Below are positions 25,351-33,575 of a stretch of DNA of 36,025 nucleotides, piece after piece. Position numbers and translations under genes: made by a program. The notes under the pieces were generated by a model. That model made no database searches and was not told the origin of the DNA. It saw only the letters and a program-made list of their open reading frames with translations. Numbering within the stretch: position 1 is the first letter of the stretch; every line of letters begins with the position of its first letter. Source of the stretch: DATKHF01 sp035510355 (lineage in GTDB: Bacteria > Patescibacteriota > Saccharimonadia > Saccharimonadales > UBA4665); NCBI GenBank assembly GCA_035510355.1, contig DATKHF010000019.1:1-36025 (forward strand), read 5' to 3'.

Positions 25351-25805
25351 AAGACCATATTGATTACATACGTCAAAACAGAAAATTAACGGCTAAGTTT
25401 TGTATTATTGGCGGCATCGGCTTTGTGTGTAATTATTTGATATTGAAATTCAGTATCAATGCCTGGGCTTTAAACCGTGTTTTAGCTGAAACTTTGGGAG
25501 CCGTCGTAGCATTGCAGATAACGTTTATTCTTCATGATAATTGGACATATAGAATAGATAAGACTACCTATAAGTATAATTTAATTATCACAAAGCGGTA
25601 TAGAAGGTATCTTATAAGTAACTCATTTGCCTCTATATTAACGGTTGCGTTTTTTGCTCTATTCTCAATTTTTCTTGGCCATTTTCTGGCTTTGGCTCTG
25701 GCCGCAGTCGTGGGTCTCACATGGAATTTCCTTGTTAATAAGAGCATAATATGGCACCATAGGCCACGCAACCCAGCTTCTGACCAAAGGAAGTTTGATG
25801 CTTAG
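25347..25805 (+). CDS. GtrA-family membrane protein, apparent CTG start
   Basis: About 152 residues with four hydrophobic segments. The GtrA core FCIIGGIGFVCNYLILKF lies upstream of the GTG at 25425, which is therefore internal. In this frame stops occur at about 25322 and 25328, and the first usable codon is CTG at 25347, which overlaps the TGA of the GT2 gene (CTGA) and follows a purine-rich GGGAAGAG. ATT at 25359 is an alternative. There is no ATG, GTG or TTG between the stop and the conserved core. End of protein WNFLVNKSIIWHH is typical of GtrA. Partner of the upstream DPM-like enzyme. Confidence 0.78.
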   Translation: MKDHIDYIRQNRKLTAKFCIIGGIGFVCNYLILKFSINAWALNRVLAETLGAVVALQITFILHDNWTYRIDKTTYKYNLIITKRYRRYLISNSFASILTVAFFALFSIFLGHFLALALAAVVGLTWNFLVNKSIIWHHRPRNPASDQRKFDA

Positions 25806-25942
25806 ACCGAAGAGACTAAGCAGGAATATGTTTAGTTACGAGAGCTCTATCTAGCAGTAGTTTCCGGTGCAAATATAACAAATTAAATAATCGACGATGG
25901 TTTTTGTTCAATTTTACAGTACGTAGTTTTGTCCCGATAAGA

Positions 25943-25948
25943 TATAAT
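25943..25948 (+). promoter_or_regulatory. -10 element, probable leaderless start of manC
   Basis: Exact TATAAT with 7 nt to the ATG at 25956 and no Shine-Dalgarno. The 150-bp space 25806-25955 otherwise holds no ORF or clear hairpin; TTTACA at 25913 is too distant to be a standard -35. Confidence 0.5.
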
Positions 25949-25955
25949 TGTAGCG

Positions 25956-26993
25956 ATGATAGTTGTAATAATAGCAGGCGGGTCTGGAACGCGTCTTTGG
26001 CCACTTTCAACCCCTGATTACCCGAAGCACTTGCTCAAGATTAATGGGGATGACTTGTCATTACTCCAACACACCTATGAACGTGCCAAGCAATTAACAG
26101 ACAAAGTATATGTCGTATCTGATGCCAGTCATATAGATCACGTGCGTGATCAGCTCTCCGAACTCAGTGAAGACCACTTTATCGTTGAGCCGGCACGTCG
26201 GGGCACCGCCAACTGTATAGTTGCGGCGCTGGTGTATATCGGTCAGCGTCACGATCATGATGATGCCATAGCTTCCATAGCTGCTGATCACTATATCCGT
26301 GACACTGCTGGGTTCACTCATAGCTTTCAGTTAGCTAATGGAGTTGCTGACTCAGAAAAGCGCATTGTTCTCGTTGGTGTCGAACCGGACTACCCGGCAA
26401 CAGGCTTTGGCTACATACAGAAGGGTGAGTTACTGAGCAAAGAAAAAGACGTCTATAACGTGCACAGCTTCAAAGAGAAGCCTGATTTCGATGTGGCTAA
26501 GACTTATGTTGAGAGCGGTAACTACTTATGGAATTGCAGCTACTTCATAGGTTCTGTTAATACCTTCAAAACTAATATGCAGGCACACGCTTCAGATCTT
26601 TTCGACAATTATCAAAAATTAGCGGCTGCATCATCCGAAGATTACGAAAACGTGTATCTTGGCTTCGAAAATGTAGCCATAGACTATGCCCTGATGGAAA
26701 AAGTACCTGACCTTCTCGTGCTACCGGCTTCTTTCGATTGGATGGACTTGGGGTCCTTCAGTGATCTACATAAGGCCATTGGCGGCGATGAGCAAGGAAA
26801 TCATACCCATGGTAATGTTGAGCTGGAGGGGGTAACTAACTCCTATGTGCAGAATCTAGACGAGAAACCTCTCGCCGTTATAGGGCTTGATAATGTTGCC
26901 GTAGTCAACACGCCGAGTGGTCTACTGGTCGCCCGCAAAGATATGGCCCAGGAAGTTGGAGTAGTAAGTAAAAGGATAGCCGCAAAATCATGA
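25956..26993 (+). CDS. manC: Mannose-1-phosphate guanylyltransferase
   Basis: Makes GDP-mannose from mannose-1-P and GTP. 345 residues, the short form without the C-terminal isomerase domain of bifunctional ManC/AlgA. Pyrophosphorylase signature GGSGTRLWPLS at 8-18 with PKHLLKI following, substrate-binding EPARRGTANC at about 78-87, AADHYI, GFGYIQKG and the FKEKPD motif that is typical of GMPs, NYLWNCSYF and the metal/sugar region DWMDLGSF. The downstream HAD phosphomannomutase overlaps by four bases (ATGA), giving both steps from mannose-6-P in one transcript. Supplies the GMD, ColD-like and DPM-like enzymes of this locus. Confidence 0.93.
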   Translation: MIVVIIAGGSGTRLWPLSTPDYPKHLLKINGDDLSLLQHTYERAKQLTDKVYVVSDASHIDHVRDQLSELSEDHFIVEPARRGTANCIVAALVYIGQRHDHDDAIASIAADHYIRDTAGFTHSFQLANGVADSEKRIVLVGVEPDYPATGFGYIQKGELLSKEKDVYNVHSFKEKPDFDVAKTYVESGNYLWNCSYFIGSVNTFKTNMQAHASDLFDNYQKLAAASSEDYENVYLGFENVAIDYALMEKVPDLLVLPASFDWMDLGSFSDLHKAIGGDEQGNHTHGNVELEGVTNSYVQNLDEKPLAVIGLDNVAVVNTPSGLLVARKDMAQEVGVVSKRIAAKS

Positions 26994-27763
26994 AGAAACT
27001 AGTCGCATTTGATCTAGACGGAACACTAGCTGAGAGCAAGTCACAGGCCGATGACCGAATGACAGAACTGCTCGTAGAATTATTAGGCAAACTTCAGGTC
27101 TGCGTAATCTCTGGAGGTAAATTTGAGCAGTTCGAGAAGCAGATCCTTGGCAACCTCAAGGCCAGTCCGGAGCTGCTGCAACGTCTCCACATAATGCCTA
27201 CTTGCGGCACAAGATACTATACCTATGACGTTGCCGACAAATCTTGGCGTCAAGTTTACGCCGAAAATTTCACCGAGGACGAAAAGACAAAGATTATTGA
27301 TGCTTTGAACAAAGGCTTCGACAATCTAGGATACCGTGAAGAAAAAGTTTATGGTGAGTGCATTGAAGACAGAGGCAGTCAGATTACTTTTTCGGTGTTG
27401 GGACAGGACATAGTGGATGAACTAGGCAAGGAAGGTCTACGACTCAAGCATGAATGGGATCCAGACAACAAAAAGAAACTTGAACTTCGTGACTATATCG
27501 CACCGCTTATTCCAGAGTTTGAAGTAAGAGTTGGCGGAGTTACTTCCATTGACGTAACAAAGCTTGGCATCGACAAAGCCTATGGCATGAAAAAGCTCAC
27601 GGAGATACTGAAAATTAGTAAGGAAGACATTCTGTTTATCGGCGATCGGCTCCAAGAAGGCGGCAATGATTACCCCGTCAAGGCTATGGGCGTGGACAGC
27701 ATAGAAATATCACACTGGAAAGAGACAGCCGTAGCCGTAGAAGCTATAGTGCACGTAGTGTAA
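26990..27763 (+). CDS. HAD-superfamily phosphomannomutase (eukaryotic PMM-like)
   Basis: 257 residues of the HAD-IIB class. Catalytic DLDGT with Asp8 and Asp10 (nucleophile and acid/base), ISGG near 38-41 in motif II, TCGTRYY near 71-77, EDRGSQITFSVLGQ, a Lys in the VTKLGIDKAYG region, and motif IV GDRLQEGGNDYPV. The layout and the EDRGSQITF cap match PMM2-type phosphomannomutases and related phosphatases rather than the unrelated bacterial ManB/PGM family. Its four-base overlap with manC strongly suggests it converts mannose-6-P to mannose-1-P. A mannosyl- or sucrose-phosphate phosphatase activity is the main alternative. Confidence 0.82.
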   Translation: MKKLVAFDLDGTLAESKSQADDRMTELLVELLGKLQVCVISGGKFEQFEKQILGNLKASPELLQRLHIMPTCGTRYYTYDVADKSWRQVYAENFTEDEKTKIIDALNKGFDNLGYREEKVYGECIEDRGSQITFSVLGQDIVDELGKEGLRLKHEWDPDNKKKLELRDYIAPLIPEFEVRVGGVTSIDVTKLGIDKAYGMKKLTEILKISKEDILFIGDRLQEGGNDYPVKAMGVDSIEISHWKETAVAVEAIVHVV

Positions 27764-27768
27764 AGACG

Positions 27769-29595
27769 CTACTCGACAGTAACTGATTTTGCTAGATTAC
27801 GCGGTCGGTCGACGTCGTGACCGCGGGCTGTAGCAATATAATAGGCAAACAGCTGCATAACTATAACTTGTAAAATAGGCTGAGTCTCTGGGGCTGTGGC
27901 AGGAATGTAGATAACGTCGCTGCATAGATCTTTAATGGTTTCATTACCTTCTGTTGCCAGAGCGATAACCGGACCTTTCCGGGCCCTAATTTCTTGAATA
28001 TTGGAGTATGTTTTTTCGAGCAGAGGAGAGTCAGTAGCAATGGCAAACGTTGGAAAGTTTTCATCAATCATTGCCAGCGGGCCGTGCTTCATTTCACCTG
28101 CAGCGTAGCCTTCGGCGTGCATGTAGGAAATCTCTTTGAGCTTTAAGGCCCCTTCTAAAGCCGCCGGAAAAGCGTTATGACGGCCAATAAACAAAAAGTC
28201 TCGGAAGTCGGCGTATTTTTCAGCAACAGTCTTAATATTTTCAGCTTGATCCAGAATGGCTTGAGCCTTGGCCGGTAGCGCATTGAGCTCCTCTATAAGA
28301 GGTTTAAAACGCTTACTGCGCCCATCATTAAGATTCAAAGCAATCTCCAGTAAAATCGTCACCTGGGCGATGAAGGCTTTAGTACTGGCCACGGCTTTTT
28401 CCGGGCCAGCATGGCAGTAGACCCCGGCGTCAGTCATACGTGCAATAGTACTGCCGACGGCATTGACAATGCCGAGCCTGAGCACTCCGTAATCCTTAAC
28501 TTTCTTTAATGCTGCAATGGTGTCGGCTGTTTCGCCGGACTGGGAAATGACGAGGAGAGCAGTACTCCGCGAAAAGGGCTCTTTACGATAATTAAACTCA
28601 CTTGCCAGCTGGACTTCTACCGGTATACCGGCCAGTTCCTCTATTAAGTACTCGCCGACGAGACCGGCGTAATAGGATGTGCCCATGGCAACGATTACGA
28701 TACGGTCAATGTACTTAAGCTGTCCCAGAACACTTTCCAACCCACCAAGCTTGACCAGGTTTTGATCAACCACAGCCCGTCCCAGAGTGGCTGATCGTAT
28801 AGCACCTGGTGTCTCATAGATTTCTTTGAGCATAAAATTAGGGAAGTCGCCGAGCAGGGCCTCTTCGTTCTCATAATCCAGTAACTCGACTTTTGGTTCA
28901 GTCTGTTTGTCTTGTTTCAGATTACGCACGGACACGTCGGTACAAGTGAGTACTGCAATGTCGTAGTCCTCCAAGTAAATAACTTTCTTGGTGTGTTCCA
29001 TAATGGCCGAAGCATCGGACGCCAAAAAGTTTTCGTCTTCGCCAACACCGATAACAAGCGGGCTAGACAGACGAGCCGCGTACAGAGTGTCCGGCTCACG
29101 GGTGGAAATAGCGACAATAGAGTAGGCGCCTCGTACATCTCTGAGCGCTGCTTCAAAAGCAGCCTCAAAATTCGGTAGCTGTTTCAGGTAGTAATCAATA
29201 AGGTTCGGCATAACTTCGGTATCGGTTTCCGAGGCGAATCTGTAACCGGCAGCCTGCAGACGCTCACGTAATTCGGTGAAGTTTTCAATAATTCCGTTGT
29301 GTACGACAAAGATGGTACCCTCGTTATTGACTTGCGGATGGGCATTCGCAATGGTAACACCGCCATGAGTTGCCCAGCGGGTATGACCAATTACAAGTCC
29401 GGCGTCATCCGGTGCGTCCTCAACCTCTTTGGCAAGACCAGATACTCGGCCAATCTGCTTAAAGACCTGGCTCTGATCACCTTGAACCATAGCCATGCCG
29501 GCTGAATCGTAGCCCCGATACTCTAAGGCCTCCAATCCGTGCATGACGACATCTTTACCGGATTTATTACCAATATAGCCCACAATTCCACACAT
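27769..29595 (-). CDS. glmS: Glutamine--fructose-6-phosphate aminotransferase (isomerizing)
   Basis: Forms glucosamine-6-P from fructose-6-P and glutamine, the entry to UDP-GlcNAc for peptidoglycan and glycans. 608 residues, near the E. coli length. The N-terminal glutaminase has Cys2 (MCGIVGYIGN) and HTRWATHGG; two SIS domains follow with GTSYYAGL and SQSGETADTIAAL; the C-terminus DRPRNLAKSVTVE carries the active-site lysine. All key residues are present. The upstream GT4 gene ends 6 bases before it on the minus strand, so there is no room for a glmS ribozyme. It is convergent with the phosphomannomutase gene, five bases apart. Confidence 0.97.
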   Translation of the reverse strand: MCGIVGYIGNKSGKDVVMHGLEALEYRGYDSAGMAMVQGDQSQVFKQIGRVSGLAKEVEDAPDDAGLVIGHTRWATHGGVTIANAHPQVNNEGTIFVVHNGIIENFTELRERLQAAGYRFASETDTEVMPNLIDYYLKQLPNFEAAFEAALRDVRGAYSIVAISTREPDTLYAARLSSPLVIGVGEDENFLASDASAIMEHTKKVIYLEDYDIAVLTCTDVSVRNLKQDKQTEPKVELLDYENEEALLGDFPNFMLKEIYETPGAIRSATLGRAVVDQNLVKLGGLESVLGQLKYIDRIVIVAMGTSYYAGLVGEYLIEELAGIPVEVQLASEFNYRKEPFSRSTALLVISQSGETADTIAALKKVKDYGVLRLGIVNAVGSTIARMTDAGVYCHAGPEKAVASTKAFIAQVTILLEIALNLNDGRSKRFKPLIEELNALPAKAQAILDQAENIKTVAEKYADFRDFLFIGRHNAFPAALEGALKLKEISYMHAEGYAAGEMKHGPLAMIDENFPTFAIATDSPLLEKTYSNIQEIRARKGPVIALATEGNETIKDLCSDVIYIPATAPETQPILQVIVMQLFAYYIATARGHDVDRPRNLAKSVTVE

Positions 29596-29601
29596 TATTG
29601 C

Positions 29602-30723
29602 TTACGACCTTTCAGCTAAACAGTCTTTGATATAGTTTTGCATATTTTCGACGAAATGCGGCACAGAAAATTGCTCTGCTTGCTCTGCTATTGCCGAGTA
29701 GTCCCAGTTTTTACTGTTGGCTGCTTCCAATGCGCTCACCAGGCTCTTCAGCGTTTGTCGCTCAAAGAACAGGCCGGTCTTACCAGGTATCACGTAATCC
29801 AGAGACCCGCCTTTATTATACGCAATAACTGGTGTACCGGCCGCCATGGCTTCAACGGCCACAATGCCGAAGTCATCCATATTGGGCATAATAAAGCCGA
29901 GCGCCGATGCAAAGTGCCCGACAATTTCTGTATCGTTCACCTGGGTCAGGAATGTCGTGCTTCGTCCGGCTAATTTTTCAAGCCGGCGACGATCGGGTCC
30001 ATCGCCAATCACGACGAGGGGTATTTTGAGCTCATTGCAGGCGGCGATTGCTAGATCAAAACGTTTATAGGGAGTCTGCCGGCCACCAACAACAAAGCCG
30101 TGACGCAGGGCAGTTTTGTCACGTGTTTGGAAGCGACTGGTATCTACTGGCGGGAAAATGACAGTTGACTCGCGGTGATAGTAACGCTTAATCATGGCTT
30201 GGGTATGCGTTGAGTTAGCAATAAGAAAGTCCGGTTGTTTGGCGGCGTGGCGATCCCAACGCTTCAGTGGTCCGATGAGCAACTTTAATCCGAGCCGAGC
30301 AAGCCAGTTAAGTCCGAGAGGGAAACCGGGGTTGTCCAAGTACTCATCATGGCGTATCCAGTAGTAATGAGTCGGTGAATGGCAGTAGCAAATATGTACG
30401 GTGTTTGGCCCGGTCTTCACGCCTTTTGCCTCAGCGCCGCTTGAAGACAGCACCAGGTCGTATTCGCTGAGATCGAGCCGGCTAAATGTCCAGGCTCTCA
30501 GCATCGGCAAGAATTTTTTGAGGCTTGTCGGTAAGCGCTGTAGCCACGTCGTGCGAACATCGGCGTCCACGAACCAATCAATACGGTTCGGATCATACTG
30601 CGATGTAAAAATAGGAGCTTCGGGATAAAGTTTGTGTAATTCCAGCACTACCCGCTCGGCACCGCCAACCCCAGTTAACCAGTCACAAACAATAGCAACA
30701 CGCAGCTTAGACGGACTTTTCAT
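29602..30723 (-). CDS. GT4-family glycosyltransferase
   Basis: 373 residues from the ATG at 30723, which overlaps the TGA of the upstream sugar-phosphotransferase gene by four bases; a TTG at 30756 would add 11 residues. The N-terminus KLRVAIVCDWLTGVGGAERV has the GGAE loop. FVVGGRQTPYKRFDLAIAAC is the R-x-PYK-F hinge of GT4 mannosyl/galactosyltransferases, and MDDFGIVAVEAMAAGTP is the donor motif in its common D-FG-E form. Coupled to the initiating transferase, it probably adds the second sugar of the repeat unit. Specificity not known. Confidence 0.88.
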   Translation of the reverse strand: MKSPSKLRVAIVCDWLTGVGGAERVVLELHKLYPEAPIFTSQYDPNRIDWFVDADVRTTWLQRLPTSLKKFLPMLRAWTFSRLDLSEYDLVLSSSGAEAKGVKTGPNTVHICYCHSPTHYYWIRHDEYLDNPGFPLGLNWLARLGLKLLIGPLKRWDRHAAKQPDFLIANSTHTQAMIKRYYHRESTVIFPPVDTSRFQTRDKTALRHGFVVGGRQTPYKRFDLAIAACNELKIPLVVIGDGPDRRRLEKLAGRSTTFLTQVNDTEIVGHFASALGFIMPNMDDFGIVAVEAMAAGTPVIAYNKGGSLDYVIPGKTGLFFERQTLKSLVSALEAANSKNWDYSAIAEQAEQFSVPHFVENMQNYIKDCLAERS

Positions 30724-32162
30724 CCACGGGTACCTTGATGAAATAATACGACCCAAAACGTTTTCGCTATAATGACAAGATCACCTTGAAAGCTCCAATT
30801 TTGCACATAGTATAGGTCAAGCTTTCGACGTTCGGTAAAACTCAAGTCACTCACGCCGGAGATTTGAGCGAGTCCGGTGAGGCCGGATTTAACACTTAAA
30901 ATTAAATTCTTCTGCTTGGACTGCTCCAGCTCGTAGGGTACGAGCGCGCGTGGTCCCACCAGGCTTATATCGCCGCGTACGACATTAAATAATTGCGGTA
31001 ACTCATCCAGACTATAACGTCTCAGAAAACCCCCGATTAAACTGAGGCGGGGATCATCTGGCAGGTGATCACCATTATCTCGGTACTTGCTGATAAGTTC
31101 TGGGCGACCCATTTTAGTAAAAGCCTCCTCGGGCTCTAACCCGCTATAAGCCGGTTTGTGTGAGCGAAACTTAAAAACCCGGACAGGCGTGTTAAAGCGG
31201 CTCAGTCGCTCGTGACGGAATACAACCGGGCCCCAATCGCTGAGCTTAATGATGATGGCGATAACGAGCATAAACGGCAAGGCAATAATAAGAAACAGAC
31301 CTCCGATCAGTAAATCGCTGAGCCGTTTTACCACGCGCCCCCAACCAATCAGAGCCGTCTGGTGCACGGCAATAATCGGGACGGCATGAAATAAATCAAC
31401 TTCGAGGTTACCAACAAATAGCTCGCTGTTGCCGGGAACGAAACGATAGGCGATATGATTTTCTTGAGCATAGGTTAATATTTCGTCATTACTTTCCCCT
31501 GCAGCGTACAGCTCGGTTTGGATAATGGTGTGTAGCTGCTTATTCTTTAGGTCATCAATGGCTTCGGCGAAACTCTGATACTCCCGGCATGGTCTACTTT
31601 TGTGCAGACTATGCTTGAGTCCGCCAACGACACCAAGAACGCGGTAGCCGGTAACGGAAGTATTATCAAGCGCATCAATCAGGCGTCCAGTGGTCTTGGT
31701 ATTGCCAACGATCAGTACATTATTTATTCCAAATCCGTAGCTAAATAGAGCGCGCTGTAAACCGCGGGCTATCGTGCGAAAGGTTAGCGCGAAGAAAAAG
31801 GCTAAGCCAAAACCGTAAACGGTCACCAGTCGCGCTGGAAAGATGACAGTACTGGTTATGTAGCTGAAACTTATGATGAATAATATGCCAATGAACGATC
31901 CAACCAGCAGGCGACCGAGTTCGCTGAAGCGTTTGTCATAAACCCGGACGTTATATAGCCCAAGCAGACCAAAAATGAGAATCCAGAAGGGCAATAGGCT
32001 CACGAGAATTGCTATATAGGTATGCGCATGCACGCTTGCACTCAGGCGCTGGTGATTGAGCGTAACCCGCAAAATATAGGCAACAGTGAAGGCAACGGTG
32101 ATCGCGAGAGCATCACCAATGATTAAACAGACATTAAAGACGAGCGAAGCGTTATTTTTCAT
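30720..32162 (-). CDS. Polyprenyl-phosphate sugar-1-phosphate transferase (WbaP/WcaJ-like)
   Basis: Initiates a lipid-linked repeat unit by putting a sugar-1-P on undecaprenyl phosphate. About 480 residues from the ATG at 32162; the longer TTG start at 32198 is possible. N-terminal four to five helices, a soluble nucleotide-binding-like middle with VLIVGNTKTTGRLIDAL, one re-entrant helix LLIGGLFLIIALPFMLVIAI, then the catalytic PGT domain: FRHERLSRFN, FKFRSH (FRTM in most), LPDDPRLSLIGGFLRRYSLDE and LVGPRALVPYE. All key PGT landmarks are present. The gene heads the unit with GT4 and glmS and is divergent from the O-antigen ligase/polymerase. Confidence 0.9.
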   Translation of the reverse strand: MKNNASLVFNVCLIIGDALAITVAFTVAYILRVTLNHQRLSASVHAHTYIAILVSLLPFWILIFGLLGLYNVRVYDKRFSELGRLLVGSFIGILFIISFSYITSTVIFPARLVTVYGFGLAFFFALTFRTIARGLQRALFSYGFGINNVLIVGNTKTTGRLIDALDNTSVTGYRVLGVVGGLKHSLHKSRPCREYQSFAEAIDDLKNKQLHTIIQTELYAAGESNDEILTYAQENHIAYRFVPGNSELFVGNLEVDLFHAVPIIAVHQTALIGWGRVVKRLSDLLIGGLFLIIALPFMLVIAIIIKLSDWGPVVFRHERLSRFNTPVRVFKFRSHKPAYSGLEPEEAFTKMGRPELISKYRDNGDHLPDDPRLSLIGGFLRRYSLDELPQLFNVVRGDISLVGPRALVPYELEQSKQKNLILSVKSGLTGLAQISGVSDLSFTERRKLDLYYVQNWSFQGDLVIIAKTFWVVLFHQGTRG

Positions 32163-32208
32163 ACAGGCTTTTTTGGTAAGCTTTTTAGCTAAAGACAATC
32201 TCTTGTAA

Positions 32209-32247
32209 AAGACGTCTTACTGCTAGGGTAAGCTATACTAAATTGTA
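32209..32247. promoter_or_regulatory. Divergent promoter with AAGACGTCTT palindrome
   Basis: Plus -10 TATACT at 32234-32239 lies 13 nt before the ATG at 32253. Minus -10 TACAAT (complement of 32242-32247) faces the sugar-phosphotransferase gene. A perfect 10-bp palindrome AAGACGTCTT (32209-32218) covers the expected -35 position of the plus promoter and lies in the leader of the minus one. It is a candidate operator; the cognate regulator is unknown. Confidence 0.4.
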
Positions 32248-32252
32248 GCATT

Positions 32253-33575
32253 ATGAAGGCATCGGCGCTTAAATACACAGTTTTATCTTGGGTTAGTGGT
32301 TTCACTATGCTCATTTTGCTGCTCATGCCCCTCTATGGTTTTTTGACTGTCTGGGCTGGCAGTATGTTCGGCCACTACACAGCTATCAGGCTTTGGCAGG
32401 AAGGACTGCTCGTGCTCTGCGTGGTCGGAGTTTTGTATCTAATAGCTGTTGATCATAAAATCCGTACCCACACGTTATCCCGTCGTCTCGTTTGGACAAT
32501 TTTAGCTTACATTGCCATCAATCTTATTTGGGGTGCCATAGCCTACAACAGGCATGCTGTGACCGCCAAGGCACTTGGCTATGGCTTGATTGTTGACGTG
32601 CGTTTCCCGGTCTTTTTTCTCGTTACTTGGGCGGTGGCACTCCGTATGGCACGTCTGCGCACCCACTGGCAGTGGCTCGTAAGCTGGCCGGCGTTCATCG
32701 TGGTGATTTTTGGCCTACTGCAAATCTTTATTTTGCCGCACGATTTTCTAAAGCACTTCGGCTATGGGCCGAGCACCATCCCAATACAAGAAACCATTAA
32801 TCATAATCCGCAGTACTTACGTATTGCCTCAACACTCAGAGGTGCAAATCCCCTCGGAGCTTACCTTATTATCCCGATCAGTTTACTGACCGTGCAATTA
32901 GCAAGAGTGAAGCGTAACTGGCGTCAGGCATTGTTTCTTGTTGCCGCCCTGGTTGTCTTGTTCTATAGCTTTTCTAGGAGCGCTTGGATCGGAGCCGCCC
33001 TGAGCATTGGTATCATTCTGGTAATTAGCAGCAAATCTCAAAAAATACGACAACTTACTCTAGTAGGGAGCGGCGTATTACTCATACTACTAGCCGGCAT
33101 ATTCATCACATTTGCTCACAACGCCCGTTTTCAGAATTTTGTATTTCATACCCAGAGCAACTCGCAGGTTAAATCTACCTCCGATCAGGGTCATGCCTCT
33201 GCTCTTAGAGCCGGCCTAAATGATTTGCGCCATGATCCGCTTGGACGTGGTCCTGGCAGCGCCGGCCCGGCGAGTGTTTACAATACCGGGCATGCCCCAC
33301 GTATTGCTGAGAACTTCTATGTTCAGATTGGCCAAGAAACCGGCTGGCTCGGCCTGTATTTGTTTATAGTGATTAATCTTGGCGTCGGGTACTTGTTATG
33401 GCTCCGTCGCTCCGACCCTCTGGCCCTTAGTCTATTCGCCAGCCTTATTGGCCTGACGCTCATCAATATGTTCTCTCATGCTTGGGCTGACCCCACGCTT
33501 GCCTACGTGTGGTGGGGACTGGCGGGCGTCGCAATGGCACCGTTACCCGGGGCATCAAAAAAAGATGCCACATAA
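32253..33575 (+). CDS. O-antigen ligase/polymerase-family membrane protein
   Basis: 440 residues, about 11-12 transmembrane helices, with a large outer loop between late helices. LRIASTLRGANPLGAYLIIPI and FSRSAWIGAALS, then GRGPGSAGPASVYNTG and IAENFYVQIGQETGWLGL, are the Wzy_C/WaaL signature (R in the first, HNxxL-like segment in the loop). It polymerises repeat units or ligates finished glycan to an acceptor. In a monoderm organism the acceptor could be peptidoglycan or a lipid. It overlaps the downstream GtrA gene by 11 bases. Which of ligase or polymerase cannot be decided by sequence alone. Confidence 0.85.
   Translation: MKASALKYTVLSWVSGFTMLILLLMPLYGFLTVWAGSMFGHYTAIRLWQEGLLVLCVVGVLYLIAVDHKIRTHTLSRRLVWTILAYIAINLIWGAIAYNRHAVTAKALGYGLIVDVRFPVFFLVTWAVALRMARLRTHWQWLVSWPAFIVVIFGLLQIFILPHDFLKHFGYGPSTIPIQETINHNPQYLRIASTLRGANPLGAYLIIPISLLTVQLARVKRNWRQALFLVAALVVLFYSFSRSAWIGAALSIGIILVISSKSQKIRQLTLVGSGVLLILLAGIFITFAHNARFQNFVFHTQSNSQVKSTSDQGHASALRAGLNDLRHDPLGRGPGSAGPASVYNTGHAPRIAENFYVQIGQETGWLGLYLFIVINLGVGYLLWLRRSDPLALSLFASLIGLTLINMFSHAWADPTLAYVWWGLAGVAMAPLPGASKKDAT

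Noticed and set aside
29596..29601. glmS ribozyme upstream of glmS
   Set aside because: Only six bases separate it from the previous gene; no ribozyme fits.
30724..30756. TTG start for the GT4 gene next to the sugar-phosphotransferase
   Set aside because: The ATG at 30723 gives an ATGA overlap and the normal N-terminus.
33478..33564. Earlier start for the GtrA-like gene
   Set aside because: It lies within the ligase gene in another frame and encodes a non-hydrophobic filler; the ATG at 33565 fits the family.
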